Positions 23,831 to 33,159 of a stretch of 33,159 nt of DNA are shown here, in pieces. Source of the stretch: Echinococcus granulosus (taxonomy: Eukaryota; Platyhelminthes; Cestoda; Cyclophyllidea; Taeniidae). The notes beneath the pieces are model-generated. The model did no database searches and was not told the DNA's origin. It worked only from the letters and a program-made list of their open reading frames with translations. The DNA lies in the NCBI RefSeq assembly GCF_000524195.1, contig NW_020170633.1:1-33159 (forward strand), read 5' to 3'. Each line of letters opens with the position of its first letter. Position 1 is the first letter of the stretch. A program made the translations under genes and the position numbers.

Positions 23831-24620
23831 TTTGCATTATGTGACTCTCTTTACCAAAGAATTTGCAATGTGCTCACAAACAACTTCCGTCCCAGTGGGA
23901 ATGCTCAAATATAGCGTCCCGAAACTTCCTTAAAGGTATACGATGACGCAATGCTGGGTCGGAATGTGCAGTGTCGAAGCAGTGAATGTCTCGTAGGCTA
24001 CTAGCATAGCTCGGAGGTCAGACCACCTAACGGAGGCCCCAGTACTTTGTTGCAAAAAACAAGGATTGAACAAACAACGAAAGCATTGCACTAAGATGCA
24101 CGCATAAAAGCCTTCAAATTTCACTGCCATTGGCATTTGGTAATCATATCGAAAGCAATAAGTTGCCTATTTGTACCTTTTTAGTTTGGGAAATGATTGT
24201 TCTGATAATTTTACAAAGTATATCAATGTGAATATTCTGTTTGAGCATTGTTACAGGATCTAGCATTCGATGGAGCGATTAGGAATGGAAGAGCAGAGGA
24301 GAATCACAGCCTCAGTCACTTAAAGTCCCCTCTTAAAGTGGCTACATGTTACCCACAAACGATACTAATGTAAGCCACCGGAATCTCTTTTGCACAAAGG
24401 CAATGTTTATATCGCAAAGCTGTTTATATTTTTATACTCAATTATATATCTTGTCCGCCAAATTAATCGCTGTCAAACAGGTTCTCCAGTGAGAGGATTT
24501 ATACTAACAAACAGGAGACGTTCAAACTCACGCACTAAAGGAATGATTTGGTAAGATTATCTTTTCTTTTTTGCTGTTCAACGATGTCCAGTTTTGTGGA
24601 GCCCGAGAAGCCATTTAGTG
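23830..24620. other. Mostly unassigned; includes a short D fragment
   Basis: Within it, about 24190-24290 resembles the end of block D: TTGTTCTGATAATTTT and GAGCATTGTTACAGGATC pair with 2738-2810 of D1, in direct orientation. The rest is AT-rich with closed frames. The fragment next to an inverted X suggests that a D-X association was broken by rearrangement. Confidence 0.45.
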
Positions 24621-25850
24621 GTGGAAGTCACCACTATTATTTAACTAGTATTTGTGGATGCCAAAGTTGTTAGGGGAATTAATTGCTAGTGAAAAAAAGT
24701 AGTTTCTGGCTAAATGACGGTGTAAAAGAAGTGATAAAAAAATGAATCGCCACCACCTCATGATAAACCCAGCTGCTTGCCATGCTTGAAAATGCGACTG
24801 GGGTTTTAAACTCATTGTCAGGTTGCCGGTATTAATTCCTGACAAGAGGGTACCTTAATAACACAAATTTAGGCACCTTCTTAACATATATTCACCACCC
24901 AATAAGAATACTGGATGGGTGACAAAATCTTTGCATTCAAAACTCACATCCCTTGGTAGGAAGGGGCAAAATGCCAAACGTTGACCTTTTAACAGCTGCA
25001 GATAAATGTATTTAAAGTTGTGTTCTTTTTTTATGTTCCTCTGAGCCATCAAAACCTATTTTTCCAGCATAATTTACGCGGCTTTGAATGTTTTGATCAG
25101 AAGCATTGTGGTAAAATAGACCAGGTTCATTGAAGGTGGTTGGAAATTGGAAAATTGGAATGTATTTACTGATATCTAGTAGGTCTGGAATAAGACAGCG
25201 TGTTTTTTAGTAGTTTTTAACAAAATTTGGCTTGTGACTGCTATTCGACTTTAGTTATATCTTTTCCGCAATAGCGTGTCGCTAGGATTTTAACAGTTAC
25301 CCATCGTAACGGTGTCTCCTCCGTCCCTTGTAATCCTACCCATCTGACAATCCCGTCGCTGTTCCACGTCCGTTTCGAGGGGTAAAGATGAATTCGAAAT
25401 GAGGCAGTATTTTGCTGAATTGGTTAATAGAAAAAGTTTCTTTTCCTAAGACAAAGTTTAATCTTCGGGATTCATCAATTTGAGAAACAGTGAAAAAATG
25501 GTTTCCTCATAATGCAAATTACCCAGTTACAGTCCTGAGAGGACAATTACTGTAGTGCTGAGTTGTGGCAAAATGAATGTAAAGAAAAGTTGAAGTTTTG
25601 ATTTTTTTTGAAAAAAGGAAATTATTAATTTTTTTACAAAAGTTAATTTCAAACCTGCTGAAGTAACTATCGAATATTATCGCAAAGAAGTACAACGTTA
25701 ATGATTAAGGTCTTTACTGAGGTTGTATGAAATGTGGAGCAGGAACACCTTACATAAGGCGTGAAGGAGAGTTCTTTAGTAAATTTGCATAAATTAAGAA
25801 CGCTCAAAGGCGAGGTTTGTGTAGGAGGACAAAGCGAAGCCGACCGATTG
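24620..25850 (+). repeat. Block G, copy 2 (truncated on the right)
   Basis: Matches 14640-15840 of G1: TTTTGTGGATACTAATGG against TTTGTGGATGCCAAAG near 24650, GCAAAATGCCAAACGTTGAC near 24966, GTTCCTCTGAGCC near 25035, and GAAATTGG at 25143. At about 25850 similarity switches abruptly from G to the middle of block A. The right part of G, which holds the 163-codon frame in G3, is missing from this copy. Confidence 0.7.
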
Positions 25851-26325
25851 CCCATTTGTCTGCTTGCCTATCTGGGATACCACGTTGTGTCTAATGCACT
25901 TTTTCTATCAAGCGTGAAGATCACTTTAACGACTAATGGAAAATGACATTTAAGCCCGCCCCTCTTCCACCTGTCTACTTATAGCTGAGTTTTAATTCAT
26001 TATCCGTACTACAGGCAAACATCTTTTTGTTAATAACCTTTCTATTCTTCCACTTTAAACTTGCATTAACAGCACCGAAAGGGAAATTGGTGTCGATTTG
26101 GGAAACGAAATAGGTAACAACGGATTTCAGCAAAACAAATATAAACTCTGGACATTGGACAAATCCGCCGACAAATATGGCAATCAGAACTATATTGTGT
26201 TCAACTTTCAATTCAGATGAGATTTTGATTTATTGGAGGCTAATTTTTGAATTAATATGCAACCATTTTTGGAGTAATTGCCTCGAATTGACCGACATTA
26301 AGGTGCACATCTTTGCTTAAAACGG
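25850..26325 (+). repeat. Block A fragment between two G blocks
   Basis: Matches about 17535-17990 of A2 and 28650-29160 of A3. Anchors: CTTGCCTATCTGGG at 25863, GAAGATCACTTTAACG at 25917, CACCTGTCTACTTATA near 25968, and CGAATTGACCGACATTAAGG at 26284, which matches CGAATTAGCCAACATTGAG near 29121. It stops where G3 begins. Both edges are sharp enough to be recombination junctions. Confidence 0.7.
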
Positions 26326-28100
26326 CTAAAAATTGGAGGAATTTGAGTGTATTTAGTGATGTCTGGTTGATCTGGAAGAGAATGGTAAGTTCCTTAGTAG
26401 TGCTCAACAAAATTTTGAAAGTGGCTGCTTCTCAGTGCCAGTTATGTTTGTCCCTCAAAATCGTGCCACCGTGAAATCAACGGGCTCCTCTCCTCACAGT
26501 GTTTTGCTCCTCTTGAAGTAATACCGATCTGGAAATTCCATCACCATTGCTCGTCTACTTCCAGAGCAACAGATGAATGCGAAAAAAAGGAGAATGGCAT
26601 TAAAACTGATTGCAGATGAAACATTTTCTCTTGGCAAGAAAAGTCGGTTGTGCAATTTTTCCAGCCGCATACCTCATAAGGCAATTAATATAGACCTAAG
26701 GTGTGGCAAAAAGACCGTAAAGATAATTTAAAGAAGTAGGTCTTCTTGTAGAAATTGATTAAAAAAGGTGTTAAAATAATCAGGTGAATATTATTTTAAC
26801 AAAAAATTAACTGTAATGGTCAGGCATTTATAGAGGTTGCATAGATTGTCGAGCAGCACTTTGCATAAGTAATAACGGGGAGTCTCTTGAAAGACTGTCC
26901 AAAATAGGATCACTGTAAAGGATGAGTTCGTGTACAAGGAGAAAGGGAAAACGACCAATCGCAAATTGATTTCAATGACCACAAAAATATGGCAATGGCA
27001 CTAGCCAATGCAAAATACTTCATAGGTAAAGAATTGATCCAAACAATGTTTTGGACCAGAAAAATTTAAGCAAAAACTAAATTAAAAGTGAAATATTTGA
27101 ATATTACTAAACAAGCATTAGTTGCGAAACTAAATTAAATTCAGCCAAAATATTCGGGCTTGAAATTATTGTCATGTATAATAGGTATTAGGATGTCTAG
27201 TTAGAAGATTTACTTAAAAAAAAATTTATTTTGCCTTTGGTTTCTTCCTGGACTTGACCAGAGGCAAAGAGGACAATGAGCCTCATTGAAAGCCTAGAGA
27301 CATGAATAGCCCATATGCAATAAGTGACGCGTCACCAAACTGCGATTAATGGTTCCAGCCTATTCCACCATCTAGGTCGCATCAGCATACCGCTCAGCAC
27401 ATCTCCTTACCATCGTCATATTCGTGGAAAGCAGTTAAAGCCACTCATGCGTTGCACAGACTCGACCACGGGGTAGCCACTCCATTTCATTTGTCTCTTT
27501 TGAATAATAAATTGTGATATTTCTAGCACTGAGAATAACCTGGGTCGCCTCTATTTTATCCCATTTCAGTCCATTCATTTCTATCCATGCTTCTGTATCA
27601 ACCGTATCTGACAGAAATATGTGTGACGCATTCAACACAAATGATGGTAGAGCGATGAAGGAGGAGTATAACATAAACTGCAAGGACTTGACATTTATTT
27701 GCCCATCTTTCCATTTGCACACAACATGTCCAAGATTCTTACCAGCAACCTCTTGTGAGACACTGCTGCCGACAGTAAACAAATTGCAACTGTCTCCACG
27801 AGGACAAGGTGGTGTAGTTTTATACTCCATCTCAACGGCGAAATTCGCTGGAGTAAGGAATGTGCCGCAAGATGGCAGTGGAATTAGGATTACAGTAGTG
27901 TACTGAGAGGCTGTCCTGCCACGCACATAAGCAGTGGTGAGTGCCAGGTGTGTGACACAGCGCTAAAGCCACTTCGCCAAGTCCCAAGTACCACTTTTTA
28001 GTATAGCCGACTTGCCCAAAATTGCAGCCTTTTCGCTTTATCACTCTCACCACTGCACTCAGTAACTAAACACCTCAGAACACACTGCACTCTAAAAGTA
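26325..28100 (+). repeat. Block G, copy 3
   Basis: Direct repeat of G2, shifted by about 1186 bases (25143 against 26329), and homologous to 15171-16951 of G1. It extends further right than G2 and runs straight into A3, as G1 runs into A2. It contains the longest open frame in the window. Confidence 0.7.
27435..27926 (-). CDS. Longest open frame; possible exon or relic, function unknown
   Basis: A 163-codon minus-strand frame. The ATG at 27926 is probably not a true start; if this is an exon it would begin at an acceptor such as the CCTCTCAG just inside the frame. The peptide has no signal peptide or clear membrane span. It contains a CPRGDSC cysteine pair near residue 40, a VVCKW motif near residue 69, a hydrophobic run FMLYSSFIALPSFVL near 84-98, and LNAS glycosylation sequons and acidic stretches after it. 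The homologous part of G1 gives a similar peptide (PAN..EMEH, LNAS, MNG.KW) but with an in-frame TAA, and the cysteines are not kept. In a sample of aligned codons, changes fell about equally on all three positions, so selection on the protein is not shown. A 130-codon frame overlaps on the plus strand. I recognise no family. Confidence 0.22.
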   Translation of the reverse strand: MRGRTASQYTTVILIPLPSCGTFLTPANFAVEMEYKTTPPCPRGDSCNLFTVGSSVSQEVAGKNLGHVVCKWKDGQINVKSLQFMLYSSFIALPSFVLNASHIFLSDTVDTEAWIEMNGLKWDKIEATQVILSARNITIYYSKETNEMEWLPRGRVCATHEWL

Positions 28101-28597
28101 TTTCACCCCCTAACCGAAACGGTCAACGAAAAAACAGGTTCATTGTCAACCAATACACCGGCCTCTAAATGTCGTGTCAGTTAGTAGGAATAAATTGAGC
28201 CTGTTTCGAATTGGCGTGCGTGTGGTAAAATTTGTTTAACTTCGAAGCAATTGGTGCCACTAATGAAATTAATGTGAATAATGAACATAGGGTTCATGGT
28301 ATCCTTGTCAACTTATAATAAAATATCACTTTTGCACTCCTATGCAAATGTATGCTCCTTATCCATGTTACTTTCTCCAAATCCAAATGCTTCACCACGA
28401 CATCAAACTGGGCACTGCCGAAAATTAAGTGCATAAAAAATCTCACATTGAATTTGACAATGTCTGATCCAAATCACAATCATTCTCATCTCTTTGCCAA
28501 TGAGATTTCACTCTAGTGTACCGGTTCACACACACAGGTGGGCAAATAAATTTGATACTGATTGATGCCAGCGTTTCGGAGGAGGAAATTTTCATCA

Positions 28598-28612
28598 CTC
28601 CTCCTCCTCCTC
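28598..28612 (+). repeat. (CTC)n microsatellite
   Basis: Perfect five-unit CTC run. The same place in A2 (about 17421-17435) reads CTTCCTCCTCTT and A1 has a T-rich stretch, so the run expanded only in unit 3. Confidence 0.85.
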
Positions 28613-28704
28613 TTATGGGTGTGTTGGTAAAGCTCTCTGGCACGTTAGAGGCTCGTCCACCTGACCACCCTCCTACTTTCCTTTTCTTGACTACCTGTGC
28701 TTCG

Positions 28705-28726
28705 ACTGCCTGACTGACTGACTGGG
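28705..28726 (+). repeat. (TGAC)n microsatellite in A3
   Basis: CTGCCTGACTGACTGACTGGG tract at the same position in the block as 604-645 in A1, followed in both by GACAT. Confidence 0.85.
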
Positions 28727-29259
28727 ACATTGCGTTGTATTTGTTACTTTCCAAATCGACTAACAAAGAATGAAGCCTAAATCGACTTCTCTCTCGTCTG
28801 CCTGCTCATGGCTAGGTGTTTGTCCATTCTCCAAACCACCCGTGAACTCCTTTTTCCATGTTGACAGCCAACGATTCGATTTCTCCTCATTAACATCGTA
28901 TTTAGAGTAACGCAAAGGAATTAGGTGAATCTTCGGGAAAAAAATAGTTAACAGTGGATTTCATCAAGCCGAAGAGAAGCACTAGACTATACATAAATAA
29001 GCCAAAACAAAAGTTACGTGGACGGAACTTTGTGATCCAGTCTATCCCTTCAACTGAGGCTTTAAATTTACAAGGGGTTAATTTTGGAATCAGAATAAGA
29101 GCAGTATCGTAGCCATTACCACGAATTAGCCAACATTGAGATCCATACCTCTGATTAAGGTACACTGTGAACTTGTAGGAACTGCCGCTATTGGACGTGA
29201 ATAGCTGACCGGTCAGGAGAAGGGCTAAGTTAGGCCACCAGATGTATACTGTTGCCATG

Positions 29260-29790
29260 TCAAAAGCGACAAGGAAATATTCATGGCTTCTTGAGCTGTG
29301 AAACATCTATTTAGATCATTCAATGTATCTGACGAGTTCAAAATTTCCTAGGTATTTAGGATGCTGCTACATTGGTGGTAAATGGCAAATACGTCCCTCT
29401 ACCAACACCCGACACACACTTCGTGCGTCAGCTCGGACACCATAAATTAGGATGTCAGTCAACGGTGGTAGTGGGTGACAAAAGTTGCTTGCATTGTGGA
29501 AGAATGCGGTAAGTCCAAACAAGTAAGTCCCGACATAAGTCGTGAGGTAGAACTGCAGCACAGTGATTTTTAGGCTTGCACCTCTGTCGCTGACATTCGC
29601 AACCATTTTCTCGACACATAAGTCATTGCTGTCTAAGTTCAGCCAGTGGATGGCTAAATAAACTTAAAAATTCAGGCACAATTTGAGGTGGCAAAGCCCT
29701 TTTGTGAGTAGAGTGAGTAAAAGCACTGTCAGAATTGCGAACTTGCTGACAGCTAACGTACCAGGCCAGATGGGCTGTGGCGAAATACTC
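29260..29790 (+). repeat. Block C, copy 3
   Basis: Partner of 1150-1690; the 167 columns from 29434 differ from copy 1 at 18 sites with no gaps. The minus-strand frame at 29367-29606 stays open here for 79 codons and reads FYLTTYVGTYLFGLTAFF followed by an NASNF sequon, which loosely echoes the hydrophobic-LNAS pattern of the G3 frame. Copy 1 has a TGA in this frame. It could be a decayed exon, a conserved non-coding element, or the result of sequence exchange with unit 1. Confidence 0.64.
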
Positions 29791-31140
29791 TCTCCTATAT
29801 AATGCTTGTTTATGAAGTTTATAAGTATTTCAAGGAGTAGATGGAAAAATTTGTACGATCTCTACTCCTTGAACTATATTCCCCTGCATATGGCCAAAAG
29901 GCCTGTTCCTACCTGAATAATCCATAGGTGTGTTAAATAATGGTTTATTTCAATGATTTGTATTAACCGAGGCACAATCATTATCTGTCTACACAAGTCT
30001 AGCCTACTGACCCTCGGATCAATTGAACAAACATGTCATATTAAGTTTTAGGGAGGGCAACAGCAACACGATGGGGTGGACAAACGAACCGCAAATCTTG
30101 GAATCTCAGGCTGTTTAAGGTCACAAACCTCAAAGCAGTGTCTAAGGAAATTCACAACAGAGAAACTGTTACACTTACTCTGACTGATTACCATTCCACA
30201 GTCAATTAGTGCATTCAAATTTAAATAACCACATGTAGGGACCTGGTTTCGGTGGGGAACACAATGTAACTGGATCAGTCTGGAAGAGGATGAATAAAGT
30301 CTTGCGTTTAAATTGACGCAGTGTTCTAGACAATTGTGTCAGTATAAAGAGATCAGGTCCCTAGCCAGCCAGTTAGTCAGCCAGCCAAATCCATGTGAAT
30401 TGTTAGTGAAGAAGGCGGTCGAACTCTGATCTCGGACATGGCTGACTCAAACTGGATTTACAAAGGCACTTAAGAATTTTCTAAACTACTTAAATCCACC
30501 TTTAACTGGAATATGTGGCACTACTTCAATTGCCACTGAGCATTCACGGAACCTTGGTCACCCATGCGGACTTTGTTTTACTACAGGCATCCACTTCAAA
30601 CAATTGTACATTCACCCAAATTTTCCGAAATGATTCTCTAAAAAGCAGGAAAATTAGGGCATATCTTTCCTTTAATAGGGGAAATTAAAATAAAAACCAT
30701 CCATAGAGACGAAAGCAAATTAACAAGTTGCGTTTCAAGATTTCCAAAGAAACTTCAAACATGTGCATATATATGGGTATTGTGGTAAAAGGATTTTGTT
30801 CTTTTTCGCCAAAACGATACTGGTATAGCTGTGATAATTCTTGTTTATGTTAATGTTCTTGACAAAGAGTATTGTTGAGTTGCTTGCAGGCTTATTACCT
30901 CAGAGGCAGTGACTCACTTCGCACCAGCATCCCACCTGGATGCACACCATTTGCAACAATGGTAGGAGGGCGGTGTTTGCCCGAGGTCGAGCATATCGAA
31001 TGCTTCCTGGTATGTGGCATCAAGGAACAGCAACGAGTGGATGGCTTAATTTCTTACCTACTGCATGCGTAAAAAGAACCTTCTCCCTCATCACTGCGAT
31101 ACTATGTCTCTTTTGTCAACACATCTCGAGTTAATCACAG
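29790..31140 (+). repeat. Block D, copy 4
   Basis: Colinear with D1 at an offset near 28.09 kb: AGTATTTCAAGGAGTAGATGG at 29823, GATCAATTGAACAAACATGTC at 30017, CAAACTGGATTTACAAA near 30450, and ATTGTTGAGTTGCTTGCAGG at 30871, which is identical over 20 bases to 2784 in D1. It passes directly into F3. The overlapping frames at 30872-31072 and 30940-31134 are not both kept in D1 and are unlikely to be genes. Confidence 0.72.
30361..30388 (+). repeat. (AGCC)n simple repeat in D4
   Basis: CTAGCCAGCCAGTTAGTCAGCCAGCC tract, the longest of the four equivalent tracts in the D blocks. Confidence 0.8.
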
Positions 31141-33159
31141 AAGACTTTGTTTTGACTTAGAAAGCTGGTGAAGTGATTTGAAATCGTTCACGCTTTATAT
31201 CGAGGCAAGCCGTAACTGTCACTCGACACGACAAAATATGTGGCAAATGCGGTGGTAAATCGGGCATGAGAAGGATAGAGGTAGCGCTTGAATGGAGGTA
31301 AAAAGATGAATTTTCTTGAGAGCGTATGAAGGTATATTACCCAAATCACGTTTATCCATTCAATCTGTGAAACATTACTGGTATTCTCCGGCTGAGGTAC
31401 ATGCAAAATCATCCTATTAAAAAACTGGTATTGCAGGAGGAATTCTGAAAGGTCGTGGTTGAAGGAAGTTTAATTATAAATAGGTGGTTTCGTTTTCACA
31501 ATAGGAATTCGTTTCAATTCCGTGTTTGCAACCCCTTGTGTGAGTTCTAGATTTTTCAACCTTCTTAAACACGTGAAGCTCTGTGCAGCCGCTCACGATG
31601 ACCGGCTGCTCCAAGTGGTGCTGTCAACGAATTGGTTGAGAGTAAAAGGGGAAAAGGGATGTGGCCAATGTCATGAGCCAGAGGATAGTTACATCCCTCA
31701 ATTCTCCTGTCGCAACGGAAAAGATCTGAGGATTAATGACTGTTGGCAGCACATTGAAACATTAAAACCTTTTTATTGTGTGGAGACCCTGACGGCAAAA
31801 GTGGTAATTATGCATCTATTAACTACTACGTTAGACTCGAAATACTACTGAACTAGCCTCCTTAAACCACACTAGATCACAAACGACGATGTCAAATGTT
31901 GGTTTTACTTTCGTTTATAGCACCGTCTCGTCCAGTCGGACAAATGTTATGTAAGAAATGAGGTTAAGTAGTGTTCTTTTAACAAAATAAGGAAAAAATC
32001 CCTAAAATGCATTTTGACACTAACTGATTCACTTTGCCCTTAATGTTGAACAAGAAATATCCAAGCTGGAACACAACCGTGGGATAAGAAGGGACTTATC
32101 AAAGAGTGGATCTCCCGGATTTGCATTCACCTGAAATTGGCCGACTATAATTAAGTGATCACTGGCAGGCTGTGAGCTCATATAATAGTGCCGTTAAAAG
32201 CCTCCAGTCCTGGCGGCTGTGGCGTGTTGATGAAACTGCCTATCACTCTGCAGTCACAAATCACGTACTGTTCAATGCGACTTCTCCCGAGTGCTAAGGA
32301 ATGAGCTTATTCAATTTGCATCTGCTTTTAGTGCCAACCAACCATTGAGAAAGTAAAAAAGTTGCTTGTTTTGCATGATATAGGCAATACTTTCCATCAC
32401 AACATCCATTCCTTATGACTGACAAACTTGATTGTATCCATCGTCTACTTGTCCCCACAATTAAAATCAAAAGCATTATTTATCCTTTAAAACGAATCAG
32501 GAATGATGATTTTGAAAGATAAGTAGTTTTTTTGCTGTAACTGCTGCGTTTGTGCAAACCTTCTAACCTTCTATTGTACCCTGCTTTTTCCCATTTGTGT
32601 AGGCTAGACCACTTTGATCTGACAAAAGCATTATTAAATACTCCTGCTAAGGAGAGTTAGCATCCCTTTATGATATCACCTGTGTAAGTGAGCTTCCTAA
32701 ATGGTTGGTGGTAACTGTAAATTAACTGGTAGATTTCATGAAGAAGAAGGTGTGTTCATCTCACTAGGCCTGCCAATACTTCATCTATTCAATGTTTATA
32801 ATGCTCTTGAGGAAGCACTAATAAACATTTTTGTTACTTTACTGGTTGAAACAAAATCCATACTAAAGGCGGCTTTCAGAACTAGTTCCGTGATTTGCAA
32901 AGGGAAACAGTAGGGAAAACATTTCAATTCTCACTAAAACCTAAGAAAGTAATTTTTTTAATTAAGTTGAAACTATAGTAAAATTTGAAAATCAATTAAA
33001 AAAATAACTTTTGACCTCCTAACCCACAGTTGTCGCAAACGCTAAGCTTCACTTTTATTTTGGCAAACATGCTTCATTTAAAGCCTCTGCGTGGTGTTAG
33101 ACTGATTGAGACTACTTTCTGCTCTAGTAAATTTTACTGCTTTTCAGCAATGCCTCTAT
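31140..33159 (+). repeat. Block F, copy 3 (cut by window end)
   Basis: Follows F1 and F2 from TTTTGACTTAGAAAGCTGG at 31150 through the CTGCAGTC element near 32250, GACAAAAGCATTATTAAA near 32621, and AAAGCCTCTG at 33080. The 109-codon plus-strand frame at 31522-31851 includes a Cys-rich middle; F1 and F2 have stops in the matching phase. No gene is supported. Confidence 0.7.

Larger units (their letters stand above)
16952..28100 (+). repeat. Macro-repeat unit 2 (about 11.15 kb, rearranged)
   Basis: Second unit, in the same orientation as unit 1. Block order is A2, a short Y remnant, D3, F2, inverted X3, a short D fragment, G2, an A fragment, G3. It lacks the well conserved block C found in units 1 and 3; a remnant of Y-type sequence (about 17990-18130) occupies that place. 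The G-A-G series at its end implies that a further, mostly deleted unit is embedded here. By eye its A and D blocks are further from units 1 and 3 than those two are from each other. Confidence 0.7.
28101..29260 (+). repeat. Block A, copy 3
   Basis: Start of unit 3, closer to A1 than A2 is. Landmarks: GAAACGGTCAACGA at 28117, GTGTCAGTTAGTAGG near 28174, a pure CTC run at 28598-28612, the TGAC tract at 28705-28726, TTCATCAAGCCGAAG near 28962, and GAATTAGCCAACATTGAG near 29123. The minus-strand frame at 28443-28766 (107 codons) spans the simple repeats and is closed in A1 and A2. The 134-codon frame at 28902-29306 is also closed in A1. Confidence 0.72.
28101..33159 (+). repeat. Macro-repeat unit 3 (partial, truncated by window end)
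   Basis: Third unit, colinear with the start of unit 1: A3, C3, D4, F3. Offsets to unit 1 stay nearly constant. Position 1321 pairs with 29434, 1921 with 30017 and 2784 with 30871, all within about 28.09-28.11 kb. After D4 it passes directly into F3, as unit 2 does, so D followed by F is the likely ancestral order and the extra material in unit 1 is derived. The unit continues beyond the window. Confidence 0.74.

Noticed and set aside
27435..27926. Loose resemblance of the peptide to membrane-proximal ectodomains of integrin alpha chains (CP..C spacing, VKSL phrase)
   Set aside because: Only a few residues match, the cysteines are not kept in the G1 copy, and I could not run a profile search. 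Not strong enough to name a family.
1..33159. CRISPR array, bacterial operon, rRNA or tRNA gene, or transposon-encoded polymerase or integrase
   Set aside because: No short regularly spaced direct repeats, no closely packed long frames with ribosome binding sites, no rRNA or tRNA cloverleaf sequence, and no reverse transcriptase, integrase or transposase motifs in any open frame.

Overview
This window looks like non-coding or pseudogenic DNA from a eukaryote, most likely an invertebrate animal. It is moderately AT-rich by eye and CpG is not obviously depleted. Stop codons are scattered in all six frames, and there are none of the dense, ribosome-binding-site-led genes of a prokaryote. A parasitic flatworm would fit the base composition and the TGAC/AGCC simple repeats, but that is only a guess. 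I found no rRNA or tRNA gene, no CRISPR array, no transposase or reverse transcriptase, and no gene I can name.

The dominant feature is an old, diverged tandem array of a very large unit. The sequence beginning at 1 begins again at about 16952 and at about 28101, giving units of about 16.95 kb, 11.15 kb and a third that runs off the right end. I split the unit into homologous blocks, named here for convenience: A (unit start), C, D, F and G (unit end), plus two mobile-looking sub-blocks, X and Y. Units 1 and 3 are colinear from 1-3030 with 28101-31100, where the coordinate offset stays near 28.1 kb. Block F recurs at about 6290, 19790 and 31140. Block G recurs at about 14640, 24620 and 26325.

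The units are not simple copies. Unit 1 has a second D block (4545-6290) behind an inserted stretch (3040-4545) that holds block X and an inverted block Y. Unit 2 carries X in inverted orientation (23220-23830). Near its end it has a G-A-G junction series (about 25850 and 26325) that looks like the product of unequal exchange. Block C, present in units 1 and 3, is the best conserved piece: 18 mismatches in 167 ungapped columns, against about 25% mismatch in block A of the same two units.

Several reading frames are open in more than one copy and give similar peptides. The best is a 163-codon frame on the minus strand in G3 (27435-27926). Hand comparison between copies shows stops, out-of-frame indels, or substitutions without third-position bias. 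I therefore treat them as relics or chance frames, not supported genes. How the genes work together cannot be described, because no functional gene is supported.
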